From Lepisosteus oculatus (lineage: Eukaryota > Chordata > Actinopteri > Semionotiformes > Lepisosteidae): 64,000 nucleotides of DNA. Positions 1-10,836 of the stretch are shown piece by piece. The stretch spans positions 21,284,570 through 21,348,569 of the forward strand of contig NC_090707.1 in NCBI RefSeq assembly GCF_040954835.1, in the 5' to 3' direction. Numbering within the stretch: position 1 is the first letter of the stretch; each line of letters begins with the position of its first letter. The position numbers and the translations under genes are program-made. Below the pieces are notes generated by a model, which made no database searches, was not told the DNA's origin, and saw only the letters and a program-made list of their open reading frames with translations.

Positions 1-1384
1 AGCAACAGTGAAAGCCAGATTGTCAGGAAGGGCAGGGATGGGAACCTCTTTGTTGTGGGTCTGCCGTGGCGTCAGCCATGACGAGAGAGATACTCTTTAC
101 ACTCCATCATGCTGAGTGGCAAGGATGTCCTTCATACACGAAGTTGAAGCTGGCACCAGGGTCCAAGCACATTCCTTTCTAAGTTATAAAAGGAAGTGCT
201 TGTTTTTGGGGAGAGAAACAGGAGGTACCTGAATGTCCAATGAAGTTTAAAAAGGATGTGAAAACACTTGTTGAAATATGGTCTGGCTTTTATTCCCCTG
301 AATTTTCAAACCATCAGTTCTTCAGTCTGGCTCTTAAGGTTTCTGATTCTGACATACCTTTCTTATCAAAAATCACAGTTCTCTGAAGTTCTTCCACGGA
401 GTTGTAATACAAAGGAAATGACCAGCAGCTTTTGTAAATTGGAGAATTACCCTGATGTTTTTTTTTTTTCTAGGCAGGCTCATCTGGAAATCTCTTTCAT
501 GGTTGTATCAGCACATTATTTAATTTCTTTTTGTACTTTTTTTATTGATCAAATTATTTGGCTGGATCTTCAGCCTCTTTTTTCTGTTTTTGGATAAGAT
601 ATTGCAGTAGATCAAACTTATGTGCTGGAAAAAAACTCAGCTCTCCTTAATATTTTAACAGTTCAGTCAGTAGGTTCTCAGTGCAGTTTTTTGTCAGAAA
701 CAAAACAAATTGAATGAATATCTTAATCATCCTCTTCGAAACCTTGTTTTTGCTTTTCTAATACATTCAGTGACACTGAAACACTGAAAATGATTGAAAA
801 ATTCTTTTGCTATCCGACATGGAACTATGGGTTTTGTTAACAAAATAATTCCACTAATAAGCTCCAGTCACATTTGTAGAACCTTGTGTCCTGTGACCAG
901 ACCTGTATCATGTATTCATTTAAAGTAGTTAATGTACAGTAAGACCTATTTCCAAATACAGTGTTTTTTAGTCCTGGAAATTATTTGGAAATACATGTTG
1001 AAAGTACTGCAATATTTAACATGCAAAGCATCTTTTCAAAGTATTTGAAATACAGTGATATACAAATTATTATTTGAAACGAGCATGTTATGTATGAAGG
1101 AAGAAGTAAAGGTTAATTTCACACTGAAAAGTAAAAAGAAACAATGTTTAGGCTTTAAGAGCTGTAATTGTTTTAAAAATATTTGAGGAAATCTTTCAAA
1201 AATATTTAATACAGTAGTGTTGAAAAATATTTTGTTTTTCTAGAGAGGTTCAAAGCCAAATAACTCTTTTTATCATTAAAAGCATTAACATTTGAAAACT
1301 TGTGTATTTGATCCAGTTCTTGTGAAGAAAGCCCGCATCTATGTGATAGTTGAACAGTGGTTCTGATGTGTGTGTTGTTTACAG
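1..1384 (+). other. SLX9 upstream intron, no exon seen
   Basis: This is presumed intron 5' of the exon at 1385. I searched it by eye for the SLX9 N-terminal coding segment (the motif around NIFARTKIDP in vertebrates) and did not find it. It holds T-rich runs and simple AT-rich sequence, with no recognisable repeat. The open frame at 268-597 has hydrophobic, T-run-driven composition and no family resemblance. Confidence 0.5.
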
Positions 1385-1453
1385 GAGTTGAAGAGAAGAA
1401 GCAGATATCGAAGAAGGAGAAGATGAAACAGCGTCGAGATAGGTGGCTGGGCA
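1385..1453 (+). CDS. SLX9: SLX9 (FAM207A) internal coding exon
   Basis: This 69-nt exon is preceded by TTGTTTACAG and followed by the donor GTGAGT. It enters with two bases of a split codon, encodes VEEKKQISKKEKMKQRRDRW followed by LG, and leaves one base that completes a lysine codon with the next exon. The basic KKEKMKxRRxxWL block is the conserved heart of the SLX9/FAM207A family; the human protein has a near-identical block followed directly by the IEAIKLA motif found in the next exon here. SLX9 proteins are small, basic nucleolar factors that work in 40S subunit maturation; yeast Slx9 binds pre-ribosomes and helps ITS1 processing and pre-40S export. The human protein is about 230 residues, so roughly the first 90 residues should be encoded upstream of this window. 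I saw no earlier exon in 1-1384. Confidence 0.9.
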
Positions 1454-1774
1454 GTGAGTAACTTTTCCGTTGTCATTCAGATACATTGTAACGAGCCAGT
1501 TGCTAGGAAGAACAAAAAGATGCTATACCGCGTGATAAAGCAAATCTCATTTATATATTTGAAATGCATTGATTTCAATTTAAATCTCTATAACAAGGAT
1601 AGTGTGCCTTAATAATTAATAACGTAAAAAAATTACAAAAAAGAGGAGGAATTTTATTTTTGCTTGTTTGATTAATAGATATTGTACACCTAAGGATTCA
1701 TATTAAATATTGTATATTTACTTGTCTAAAAGATTTACATTTGGTTCCATTTATACAGCTGAGTAACTGGAACA

Positions 1775-1885
1775 ATTCATGTGAAATATCCTGCTCAAGG
1801 GTACAACAGCAGTGCCTCATTTGAATGTATAACCTTCATTAGAAGCCCAGGACCCTAACCACTGCTACCCCTATCTGCCATGTTT
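1775..1885 (-). repeat. Fragment of a tRNA-headed SINE, minus strand
   Basis: Read on the minus strand, it begins with GGTAGCAGTGGTTAGGGTCC (an A-box-like head) and ends with CACTGCTGTTGTACCCTTGA followed by GCAG. This is the familiar fish SINE arrangement of a tRNA-like head then a CCTTGAGCAAG-type core. The B box is worn, so the copy is old. Confidence 0.5.
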
Positions 1886-2319
1886 TGAAGGATCCCAGGA
1901 TATCGTCTTCAGAAACATTGCTAGGTAGTTTGTTCTAAACACATTACACAACTAATTGTACAACAGATGTGCATTTCCCCTATTTTAAGTCCTACATACA
2001 CATCCTCTCAGTTTTCACCTATGCTTATAGTTGGAATGTACTGTCTCAAAGTCACGCGTTAATTTCAGGATAAGAGCCTTTAAACTTCTCATTATCAGTT
2101 TTTTTTATAAACTTTTATCCTTTTTTTGGTGTTTTTGTTTACACTTTCCACTAATTATATCATGGTTGTTGTAAAAAGTTATAATTGTGTGACATTAAGA
2201 CCTTGTTTGCTTTTTAAGATTCTCTTCAGTTATTTTTTATTCACTTGGCTCCACATCAACAAAATGTTCTTTAGCTTTTCACATTAAGTTGATGTACATA
2301 TACAGTATAGCCTTGAAGA

Positions 2320-2592
2320 GGGCAGTGTAGTTAAATGGGTAAGCCTTTGGGCTCATAACTGACAGGTTGTAGGTTCAAGTACTCCCTGCAGACTCTGCTG
2401 TAGCTACCCCTGTATGAGCTACTTTATCTCAGTTCATTCAGTCCACCCTGGTGTATAAGTGGAAACCAGCATTACTGGGAGGCATTGAACCTGCTTCCCA
2501 TATGAGGGGGGACCCTCTCCTGTCCATTTAACGCTACGGTAACCAGACTAACCTATGGCCTGATGGGACACTGTTATTAACTTAACCTTTAC
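2320..2592 (+). repeat. tRNA-derived SINE (family A, single copy here)
   Basis: The head carries a good pol III A box (TAGTTAAATGG, 2328-2338) and a B box (GGTTCAAGTAC, 2372-2382) at tRNA-like spacing. A unique body follows (CTGTAGCTACCCCTGTATGA... to CTTAACCTTTAC). The head GGCAGTGTAGTTAAATGGGT and the trailing body look like a retroposed tRNA-headed SINE. No second copy of this family was found in the window. Confidence 0.6.
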
Positions 2593-2599
2593 CATAATC

Positions 2600-3965
2600 T
2601 ACAGAATTTACATGTGACAGAAATTAATTGTAGATGTTTTAAGTGAGTTTGATTATGGTTTAGTTTCCTGCGGGTCTTTTTAATATTTACTTGAGTATAC
2701 AAGCTTTTGTTTATTGATTTCATTTCATGTGTTTGTGAAAACCTGTAAGCGTGATGCGAAACCCAGAAAACTCCTGTTTCTCTGAAGTTCAAAGTAAACT
2801 AGAGAAGCGGAGCCACAAAGGTGTAGGAGTCTTTGATGATCCTCACAGCTGACAATCCCACCTGCTGTTTTTCCTCATGAGGCCTTAATTAACACTTTGT
2901 CTTGAAATACACAAATCATCAGATATGCCGGAGGAGATGTTTAAATATGATTCTACGGGATGCCAGAATTTGAAATACACTACAATGATGTAAAACCATA
3001 CAAAAACATAACAAAACTCTCATCTTTATACTGTATTTATTAAACACATAAACTCAATCTTGTTCCTGGTTTACACATGTACTTTGAAAAAGGCTGGGCA
3101 AAATTATGTTCAATAGACAACAGCAGTGCTGGAGATATTGAGATGGACTTGAAGAATGTTATGGAACTGTCTCCAGTATCTTCATTTGCTGCGCCTACAT
3201 TTTGTCTGAAACATTTCACAGTGATCACTGTTTTTTTATTCGGTGATTGCATCATGTGGTTTCTCCAGTCTATTCTGTTTTTATAAAAATGCTAATTACT
3301 TTCATATAAAAAGTTTCTAGATGAAGGAAACCTTACTCTCAAGGGCTTCTGCATGCTCATTCTAGGACTGCAAAACCTGGTTGTATCGAATCCTAAATAC
3401 AATAAGCCAGCATTGGCTGTATTTTGTGTAATTAAAACCTACAACTTTCCAACCAGCACCACTCATCTAATTCTGATCTTGGGAAACCAGATCTCCTCGT
3501 TAAATCAATTTCTCGTAACTGAAAGTGCATCCTGTATGAGTATAATTGGAAACTAATGGTGTTTTATTTTTTTATGAGACACTGCAAAATCAACGGCAAA
3601 TCAGACATCAGTTCCTTCATTTGTACCATTCTCGATTTCATACATTAGTTAAAAATACATTACTGCTTTTTAGTGACAGCTTGACTCATTGCCTGGAAAT
3701 GTGCCATTTATATTAGTGGTGTAATGCTGCCCTAATGGTTAATAAAAAGGTTTGAGGTAATTTTGGATCCTTTGAAAATACTGAATGTATTTACAATTCA
3801 CTTTAAAATAATATTGCGCTTAGAAGGATTTTAGGTGCCCACGCTTTCTACTTTTCTGGTTCTTTGTTCCAATTTTCTCGATTTGCATTGCTTGTTTTTT
3901 GCTGCAAGGTGTAAAGCAGATATGGAAGCCTGTTTCCGCCAGGGTGTAAAAAAAAACGAGCTATG
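2600..3965. other. Intronic stretch without recognised elements
   Basis: AT-rich SLX9 intron. Short open frames here lie on both strands at once (3040-3255 minus, 3077-3286 plus) and show no family motif. No repeat was recognised. Confidence 0.4.
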
Positions 3966-3967
3966 GT

Positions 3968-4049
3968 ATCTCACAATTGCGACTTTGTATCTCAGAATTG
4001 TGACTTAAAACCTCAGAATTACGACTTCATATCTCAGAATTGCGACTTA
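3968..4049. repeat. 21-bp minisatellite, left part (about 4 units)
   Basis: Tandem units of about 21 bp follow the pattern CTCAGAATTGCGACTTCATAT / CTCAGAATTNNGACTTAAAAC. The array is broken at about 4050 by a LINE fragment and resumes at 4831 with the same unit, so both parts were once one array. Confidence 0.85.
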
Positions 4050-4830
4050 TAAAGTCCTACAAGTACTTAGGGGTACACCTGGATGATAAGCTGGAGTGGT
4101 CTGGTGACACTGACGCCCTGTACAAGAAAGGTCAGAGCTGACTCTATTTTCTTAGGAAGCTCAGGTCCTTTGGTGTGTGTGGAACACTGCTACACATTTT
4201 TTATGAATCAGTGGTGGCAGCGGCCATCTTCTACGCTGTTGTGTGCTGGGGCAGCAGCATCATGACAAGAGATGCAAATAGGCTCAATAAACTTATCAAG
4301 AAGTCTGGCTCTGCGTTGGGGCTGAGCCTTGACCCCCTGGCGGTGGTGGCTGAGAGGAGAATGCTGACCAAGCTCACAGACATCATGAACAACGCCTCTC
4401 ATCCGCTTCATGGGACTGTTACTGGGCAGCGGAGCACTTTTAGCAACAGACTGCTCCAGCTACAGTGTTCAACGGAACGTTTCTGCAGGTCTTTCCTCCC
4501 GGCGGCTGTCAGGGTGTATAATGCTGCCCTAGGCAGGACTGTTAGCCCTTCATTTGCTTGTCTATGGACAGCATGTTGTTCCATTGTACTTTTTGGACAA
4601 TCAATCTGGATAAACCTATGCACTTTTTGCACATATTTTATTGTTTTTACAGTGACTATGAGCATCATATTTTGCACACACCTGTGTATTTATTTTTATT
4701 TATTTATTTTATATTTATTTTGTATAACTTTTCATCTATTCTGATGTCTGTTTTTGCTTGTCTTGGGCTGGACTGCTGTAACACATCAATTTCCCTACAT
4801 GATCAATAAAGTTTTATCTATCTCTATCTT
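4050..4830 (+). mobile_element. 5'-truncated LINE 3' end (L2/CR1 superfamily) inserted in a minisatellite
   Basis: The sequence begins inside a reverse-transcriptase C-terminal region (SYKYLGVHLDDKLEW), continues with LYFLRKLRSFGVC and AIFYAVVCWGSSI, and ends the coding part with FCRSFLPAAVRVYNAALG. These are the hallmark C-terminal blocks of fish LINE ORF2 proteins of the L2/CR1 group. A stop codon interrupts the frame near 4140. The 3' end is AT-rich, contains AATAAAG, and finishes in a TCTA-type tail (TTATCTATCTCTATCTT), as these LINEs do. It is 5'-truncated, about 780 bp, and non-functional. The exact clade is uncertain. Confidence 0.8.
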
Positions 4831-5075
4831 AAAAACTCAGAATTGCGACTTGAAAACTCAAAATTGCTATTTTATATCTCCAAATTGCGACTTCATATCT
4901 CAGAATTCTGACTTAAAAACTCTGAATTGCAACTTCATATCTCAGAATTCTGACTTAAAAACTAAAAATTCCGACTTAAAAACTAAAAATTCCGACTTAA
5001 AAACTCAGAATTCCGACTTAAAAAATCAAAATGCCGACTTAAAAACTCAGAATTGCGACTTCATATCTCAGCTTT
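4831..5075. repeat. 21-bp minisatellite, right part (about 12 units)
   Basis: Units alternate between AAAACTCAGAATTGCGACTT-type and CATATCTCAGAATTCTGACTT-type, about 21 bp each. Because 21 is a multiple of three, one frame stays open and reads as a heptad-like peptide (repeating DLKTQNS / DFISQNS). This is a by-product of the period, not evidence of a gene. Confidence 0.85.
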
Positions 5076-5344
5076 CAAAATCTTTGGGATGCAAAGCATT
5101 ATACAACTGCAAATGATCAGGATGTATTATTAACCTTCATTATGCAAAGGTATTTTTCTGCTAGATTTTAGGTACTTGGGTTAAGATCTTCCTATCTACA
5201 ATTTATATTTTTTATTTTTTAGACAATCCAGAGCTGCCTTTCTGTGAAATCTTTCGCTGTTCTGTTCAGCGAATAGCAGCTGTTGTCAAACAGAATTTTT
5301 ATGAAGAACACATTCCGTCCAAATAAGCTGCAATAAAATACCTC

Positions 5345-5492
5345 CTTCCATCAACATTATTGACTCCTTCGAAATAATCGTGCACACAATTCAGAGCATT
5401 ATTGAATGTTCTAAATTTCCATAAACATTATTGACTCCTTCAGAATATTCTTACTTCCCATGCACAGAATTTGGAGCATTATTGAATGTTAT
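5345..5492. repeat. Diverged tandem duplication, about 75 bp x 2
   Basis: The block CAACATTATTGACTCCTTCG...GAGCATTATTGAATGTT is repeated directly as AAACATTATTGACTCCTTCA...GAGCATTATTGAATGTT. The two copies differ by several substitutions and short indels, so the duplication is not recent. Confidence 0.7.
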
Positions 5493-5499
5493 GAATCGC

Positions 5500-8400
5500 T
5501 ACTGATACATAGCTCCACATCTAGATATCCACCCTGTGGCATCTGCCTGTTTCCAGTTTTCTATGGTCACTCTGTTTTTAGTAACGCTAGACATAAATAT
5601 TTTTTTAAGTCTGGAATTATTTAATTAAACCTTAGTAGCTAACTACAGATCTGATGTTCCATTTTTGTCATGGGGATTTAAGTTCACAAGTAAGTGAAAT
5701 CGTATTCTTTGTTAACATATTGAAAAAAATTAACTCATCTCAGAAGACAGACAAAAACACTGGGTACATCCTAGACTGTGGTTTTGTGGGATATGTATAG
5801 GATCTCAGAGCTGAGAGAAAAAACATGTGGGTTTGCTTTTGGTGTTCCCTTTAAGATTAGAATTAATGTACATTTTAATGCGTTGAAATCTAAGTACATC
5901 AAACAGATCCCAGAGTTGTTGAATTTCTTATGGATTTGCTTGTTTCCTAATAGGGGTTGCTGTAGAGTGCCTTTAGGGAAGAAAAACATGGATCATGTTT
6001 ATTTGTATAATTGCTCCAGATGCCAGAATCAGGGCTTGGGAAAAATTATCCTCTATTTCTGCTCTTTATTCTCTGTAGTATTTTTGATATTTTGAAGGTA
6101 GATAAGCATAGCAATATGAGTAGCATAGATCACATACATGGATTCATATATCATTGATTCTTTTGATACTACAATCAACAATAAAATGTTAAGTAATATA
6201 AACACATATTGGGAAGCAAAATGGATCTAGATTTTGTTGCTGCATGAACTAAACAGAAATCAGTATAACTCTTTCTATTCTTGAGTTTTTTTAACAATGT
6301 CTTCTGTTTATTTAGAGGATAACATGATGAACAGGAAAGATTTTCTGCTTGACAGTGCATCACTCGATGTTTCCTGACAGGCTCCAATCTGAATGCAACT
6401 AGATTTCTGTATGTTTTGTCATTGATCCATTAATGAGCTGTAAACCGAAATGCTTTCTCAAAATTTGAAACTTTCTAACATGGGACCTTGGACAAAATCT
6501 TATGCTGTGGTACCAACGTTGAGTACATTAATTTAATCAACCTTCAGCTTTTTTCAAGTACAAACTAATGTCTGAGTAAGGATTTAAATTAGAGCTATAA
6601 AATTTCATGTAACTAAATTTTCACCTGTTAAGGTGTTTTTTTTTGTATCAGAACTGCTGACATCTGGCCTGAATATTTCCCTTCTCCTTTGATCTTAGAT
6701 TTTTAAGGCCTTCATGCAGGAGGCTACTATGAGCCCTTAATATGGTTGTAATAAACAGTGCTGTCAACAGAAATTAATTTAATGACCAAGTCAAAATATG
6801 CAGAAAGTAATTGATATTGTACTTTGAAGAATGTAACCTGACCACAAACTGTTTCCTCAAAAGACATATTATGGGGGTTGGAGCTGCCTTCTTATGGATA
6901 TCTTGTATACTTCAGTTCTGTTTTCATAGAAAAATAAAATGTTCAGACATCTAAAATTACCCTATGTATAATAGTTCCTGAAAAAAATGAAACAGTTTTA
7001 AAATGTCTGGATTTTTATACAAGCTGAAAGCAGTAAGATATAACTGCAGTTATGTTTAAAATACACATTAATGGTTTCAGGGGGCTTGTATTTTAAGTAA
7101 CATTTTTTCCTTCTTTGCTGTGCCTCATTCCCACTTACTGATTTTTGTTTTCCTCAGATGTGCATTTCATAACGAATGAGTAAAACCCTCTTCAGCAACA
7201 TGTTCTTAGGTCTGCACACTTTTTTTTTTCTTGAGTTTCATCTAATTACTTTTTTTGGTGTGGTTGGTTTGCTGCCTGTAGTGGAGCTACCTAGTCAATG
7301 ACATCACTGCATGCTTTTCCTCAAGACGTTTTGTTTATAATTCTGTTGCACTTTCCCTAGGAGTACTGTTTCTGCAAATTAGGTTGCCAAGAAGGATCAT
7401 CATACAGTAGCACCAGTACTGAACACAAAGTAAATGCTTATTCTTACCATCATATATGGTATGAAAATTTGCTTTTCTATACAGGTGTAAAACTCATCAA
7501 ACTGGTATTCAGCATTATCACTGTTCCAGATGTAATCTTTCAGCATGGCATGTACTGGACTTTCATTGGAATCCATGTCCTGCGGCAAAGAATTCTCTTT
7601 AAAAATGTAAACTGTGAATTTTGAAGCAAGCAGTGGGATATGAGTTTCAGCCTTCCATGTTCCATTGCAAAATTATAGCCACTGCAATTACTTATAATAC
7701 TAAGGCTCACCGGAAGAAACAGTTTTCTTCTGTGCGCTGCAAATTATGTTATGTGTACATAAAGAACACAATCCTCTAGCATTTATTTAATTTCCTGCAA
7801 ATCAGAGAGTTCAGTTCTTTTTTCTGAAAGCTCTGGAACTAGAAGAAAACAAAACTAAAGACTGTTTTGGAAAGGGAGATCATTTGACGTGAAATTCAGA
7901 AGGTCTCGGCCTCTTCTTATAAATACTGTTTCCTTGTAATTACATGTACAAATATGTTTATATTGTACATATATAAACTTTTATGTGACCTTTATGATTT
8001 AATAGAAAATGTAAGAAAATTGTCATTAAGCTAAAAGGCATTAGGAAACTGTTCATTTGATTACACTTAACCCAGCTCAAAATGAGAAGTTAGTGAAGCC
8101 TTGTATTTGTGTGCTCAAAGCTGAAAATAGTTTGCTGTCACAGTGTCTTGTACACAGCCTCTGTACTTGTTTCTGTTATTCAAATCAAATAATGAATGGA
8201 AAATAAGAAAAGTCAGGAGGGGGCAATTGAGATTCTATCGTGCCAATATTGCATAAGTACCCTGTGATAAGATTAAGAGCTCTTTTTAATACTGTAGTAT
8301 GTAAACCTTCCCTAGGAATCACAGTTATTTTCCTCTATTTATAAATGTAATTAGAAACACCCTGATTAGAACTTGTGTGTTTGAGGTAGTGTAATTGAAT

Positions 8401-8585
8401 GCTTTTCTCAATGATTTTTCAAGGCCTTATATATGTACTATATTAAGATGCTGTTGTTACAGCTAGTGTACTGCAGTGAACAGAGACACAATAGCTAGCG
8501 TGGAGACAGAGCTGCTGTATATTATGCTGCCATTATTGAAGTAACAAGTGAAATGATCCTCGCATACCTACTGTACTAATATGCT
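5500..8585. other. Intronic stretch without recognised elements
   Basis: SLX9 intron with ordinary AT-rich sequence. The overlapping frames 5778-6095 (+) and 5771-5989 (-) are mirror shadows without motifs. Nothing else is supported. Confidence 0.4.
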
Positions 8586-8674
8586 GTGTAATTATTATCA
8601 TGTTATCTATCGGTTTGGAGTTTGTATGTTTTCCCCACCTTTACGTGGGTTTTCCAGACATATTGATAGAGTAG

Positions 8675-8999
8675 TTCAGATGGGTAGCTGCGTCAGCATG
8701 TGTAGGCTGCAAAGGGGCCTTTGCAGAGTGGTGGCTCTGTAGCTAAGGATCTGCGCCTGTGGCTGGAAGGTTTAAATCCTGTGGCCGGCAGAGGAATCCT
8801 ACTCTGTTGGGCTCCTGAGCAAGGCCCTTAACCCCAGCTCCTCCAGGGGCACGCTGTACTGTGGTTGACCCTCCGCTCTGACCCCAAGCTTCTCTGTGTG
8901 TCTCATGGAGAGCAAGCTGGGGTATGCATTACGTATGCAAAACATTACGTTTCGACTGTGGAGCCTTCTTCGGGTGTTATGTTTTCTTTCTTCTCTTTT
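8675..8999. mobile_element. Inserted retroposon with 16-bp target-site duplication, itself containing a SINE
   Basis: CATATTGATAGAGTAG occurs at 8659-8674 and again at 9000-9015, directly flanking this 325-bp segment inside a family C SINE. The segment starts TTCAGATGGGTAGCTGCGTC and ends in TTTTCTTTCTTCTCTTTT. Near its right end, read on the minus strand, is GAAGAAGGCTCCACAGTCGA followed by AACG, similar to the end regions of Penelope-like elements in fish and amphibians (inference from memory). A family B SINE sits in its middle. Confidence 0.65.
8725..8935 (+). repeat. tRNA-headed SINE family B
   Basis: The head is TGTAGCTAAGGATCTGCGCC, followed by the core CTCCTGAGCAAGGCCCTTAA (a V-SINE-like central motif), then GCTCTGACCCCAAGCTTCTC and CATGGAGAGCAAGCTGGGGT. 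The copies at 12050 and 53383 share the same order of blocks. This copy lacks the usual 3' end (GAAAAGACA ... AATAAAGTGATCTT). Confidence 0.8.
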
Positions 9000-9221
9000 C
9001 ATATTGATAGAGTAGATGTCTTTTGGAAAAACTGGCCTTGGTGTGAACATAAGCATGCTTGTGTATTTTGTCTTGTGCCTCTTGCTTTCTGGGATAGACT
9101 CTTGCTCCCCCACAACCCTGCATTGGATAAGGCAATTAGAAGATGGATGGATATTCGAAGAGACTTGGCATTTGTCGTCATTTATATACAGTAGCTAGGC
9201 ATTTTATTTTCGCAGTCTACA

Positions 9222-9326
9222 GTACATGTAGTACATGGCTCAGTAGTGTCCTTACCTGGGATTTGAACCCATAACGTTCCAGTTCCGAGGCCAATGTCTT
9301 AACCACACTGCTGAGGCTATAGTTTT
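9222..9326 (-). repeat. tRNA-like SINE head, minus strand
   Basis: On the minus strand, CAGCAGTGTGGTTAAGACAT provides an A-box-like head, followed by a clear B box in ATGGGTTCAAATCCCAGGTA. The 3' body is short and merges with unique sequence. Confidence 0.55.
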
Positions 9327-9329
9327 TTG

Positions 9330-10676
9330 TGCTCAGCATTTATATTCTGGCTGTGCCTGGATAAAAGCTGACCATTAACTTGGTTGCATGCTTGCAGGTT
9401 ATGGTAAAATCTTGAACGTTTTGAAACAAGTTAGCAATTTTCAACATATAACAATGAAGCCAAAGTAATCTGGTGTATTCTAAATTAATAAATATTATAA
9501 GCATGTGATTTAAAAATCAACCTCTATATATTTGTGTTGATATGTGTGGAGTTAGTATATGGAAGTCTAGTGTCTAACAATGGAAAACCTGTGCATTTTG
9601 AATTTCTTCATAAAGGTATTAACAGTTCAGCAAATTAAGGGTGGAACAAAAGTCTGCATTGTTTCAGAGTGTTTTATATTCTAGGAAAGGCAATATATTT
9701 CAATGTGTTCAGATGAGCTGCTATTTTTTAAAAGTGAATACCAGATGCTTCAAACATAAACATTTATCTTTAATTATCCTGGCCTGTTTTTTTATAATTT
9801 GGTTTTAATTGAAGCACTCTTACAAAAAGCTAGAAAGGATGAGGGCCTCATGAATCTGAACTCTAAAATCTCTCTAGAGACCACTCCAGAGACAAAGCTG
9901 AATTTTAAAGTAGGTTTGTCTTGTGTATTATGCACACAGTGAAAGAAAACGAATTAAACATTTCAGATATTTTTGACTAAAAGATTAATAGGGGGTTGTT
10001 ATGTGTAGGAACTATATTCGTGAATCATTCGTATATAGTTTTTGGTTTTACAGTTTATTCTAATTACTATGGAACAGACGACTTCTGCCTGACTCGGAGA
10101 ACAGTCACTTTAAATGGCATCTTTAAAGGCTTGATAAGCCATTAAAGTTTTTCTTGGCAGCAAAAGTAAATAAATAATTATCTACTTCTGCAGAGAGCAT
10201 TTGTTTAGTTTGTGTAATACAGAAGTTTAGCTTCATGTTTCATTGTTTCTCTCATTAATCTAAACCATAGGCATACTAATTGACTCCCCATTGGCATGAG
10301 AAAAGACCACCCACTGAAACTTGGCCAACTTTCTATCCATGCTTCCAATATCCAAATTAATTTGCTATCTCCTTATGCTTTCTTGCTTTAACTAGAGTAG
10401 GGGATAAATCCATCCAGTACTCTTCCTCACTTTAGTGGATCTGTGCTTTCAATTTACCTGTTAATGCCAGGGGAAAGAGAGTTTTTCATGGGGCATGGCA
10501 GTGAGGCGGGGGAGCAAACAGTTCAAGAAAAAGCCAATAGGGGAAGAACAGTTCATCCTGGTTGTTTCCACTTTTAGCTTTTCTAATTCTGCCAGGGGGA
10601 AATGAGAGGCAGTGAATTCCCTGAAAAGCGCGCAGCAGAGTGTTAAATCAGCTATCTGCGCCGTCTTGTGTTTCAG
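9330..10676. other. Intronic stretch without recognised elements
   Basis: SLX9 intron leading to the exon at 10677. AT-rich, no repeat family recognised. Confidence 0.4.
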
Positions 10677-10836
10677 AAATCGGTGCCATTAAGCTGGCAA
10701 GGGAGCAGCAGAAAGCGCAAGCAAAGAGAAGAGCTACTCCAGTGGTGGGAGACATGCAGCCCCTCGCAGACGCCCTGCCAGAGCTCCCTAAACTCATGAC
10801 CTCCTGCAGGGCCCAAGCATCCAGGAAGTCAAAGGT
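10677..10836 (+). CDS. SLX9: SLX9 (FAM207A) coding exon with conserved core
   Basis: The acceptor is TTGTGTTTCAG at 10676. The exon completes the split lysine codon and encodes IGAIKLAREQQKAQAKRRAT, then PVVGDMQPLADALPELPKLM and a basic tail. Human SLX9 has the matching series IEAIKLA, then RRRATVVVGDLHPL, then DALPELL, so this is the most diagnostic exon. Two tandem donors are possible, GTGTAAGT at 10835 and GTAAGT at 10837. Only the second (exon end 10836) leaves two bases that join in frame with the exon at 20281, and it also fits the consensus better. The lysine/arginine-rich composition fits a nucleolar RNA-bound factor. The 9.2-kb intron before it is full of retroposons, but the exon itself is clean. 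Confidence 0.95.

Larger units (their letters stand above)
8590..9160 (+). repeat. tRNA-headed SINE family C (TGGATGGA-tailed), split by an insertion
   Basis: The left part (about 8610-8674) carries GGAGTTTGTATGTTTTCCCC and ACGTGGGTTTTCC. The right part (9000-9155) carries CTTTTGGAAAAACTGGCC, GGGATAGACTCTTGCTCCCC and the tail TTAGAAGATGGATGGATATT. These are contiguous parts of the family C consensus as judged from the other copies (19205, 36785, 62868). The interruption at 8675-8999 has a perfect 16-bp duplication at its ends. Confidence 0.8.

Noticed and set aside
2328..2382. Possible functional tRNA gene
   Set aside because: A and B boxes are present but the sequence does not fold into a cloverleaf with an acceptor stem; it is a SINE head.
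4175..4744. 189-codon frame
   Set aside because: It is the C-terminal part of a truncated LINE reverse transcriptase continuing into AT-rich 3' sequence, not a host gene.
4754..5116. 120-codon frame with heptad-like repeats
   Set aside because: It is the 21-bp minisatellite read in frame; there is no start context, splice support or homology.
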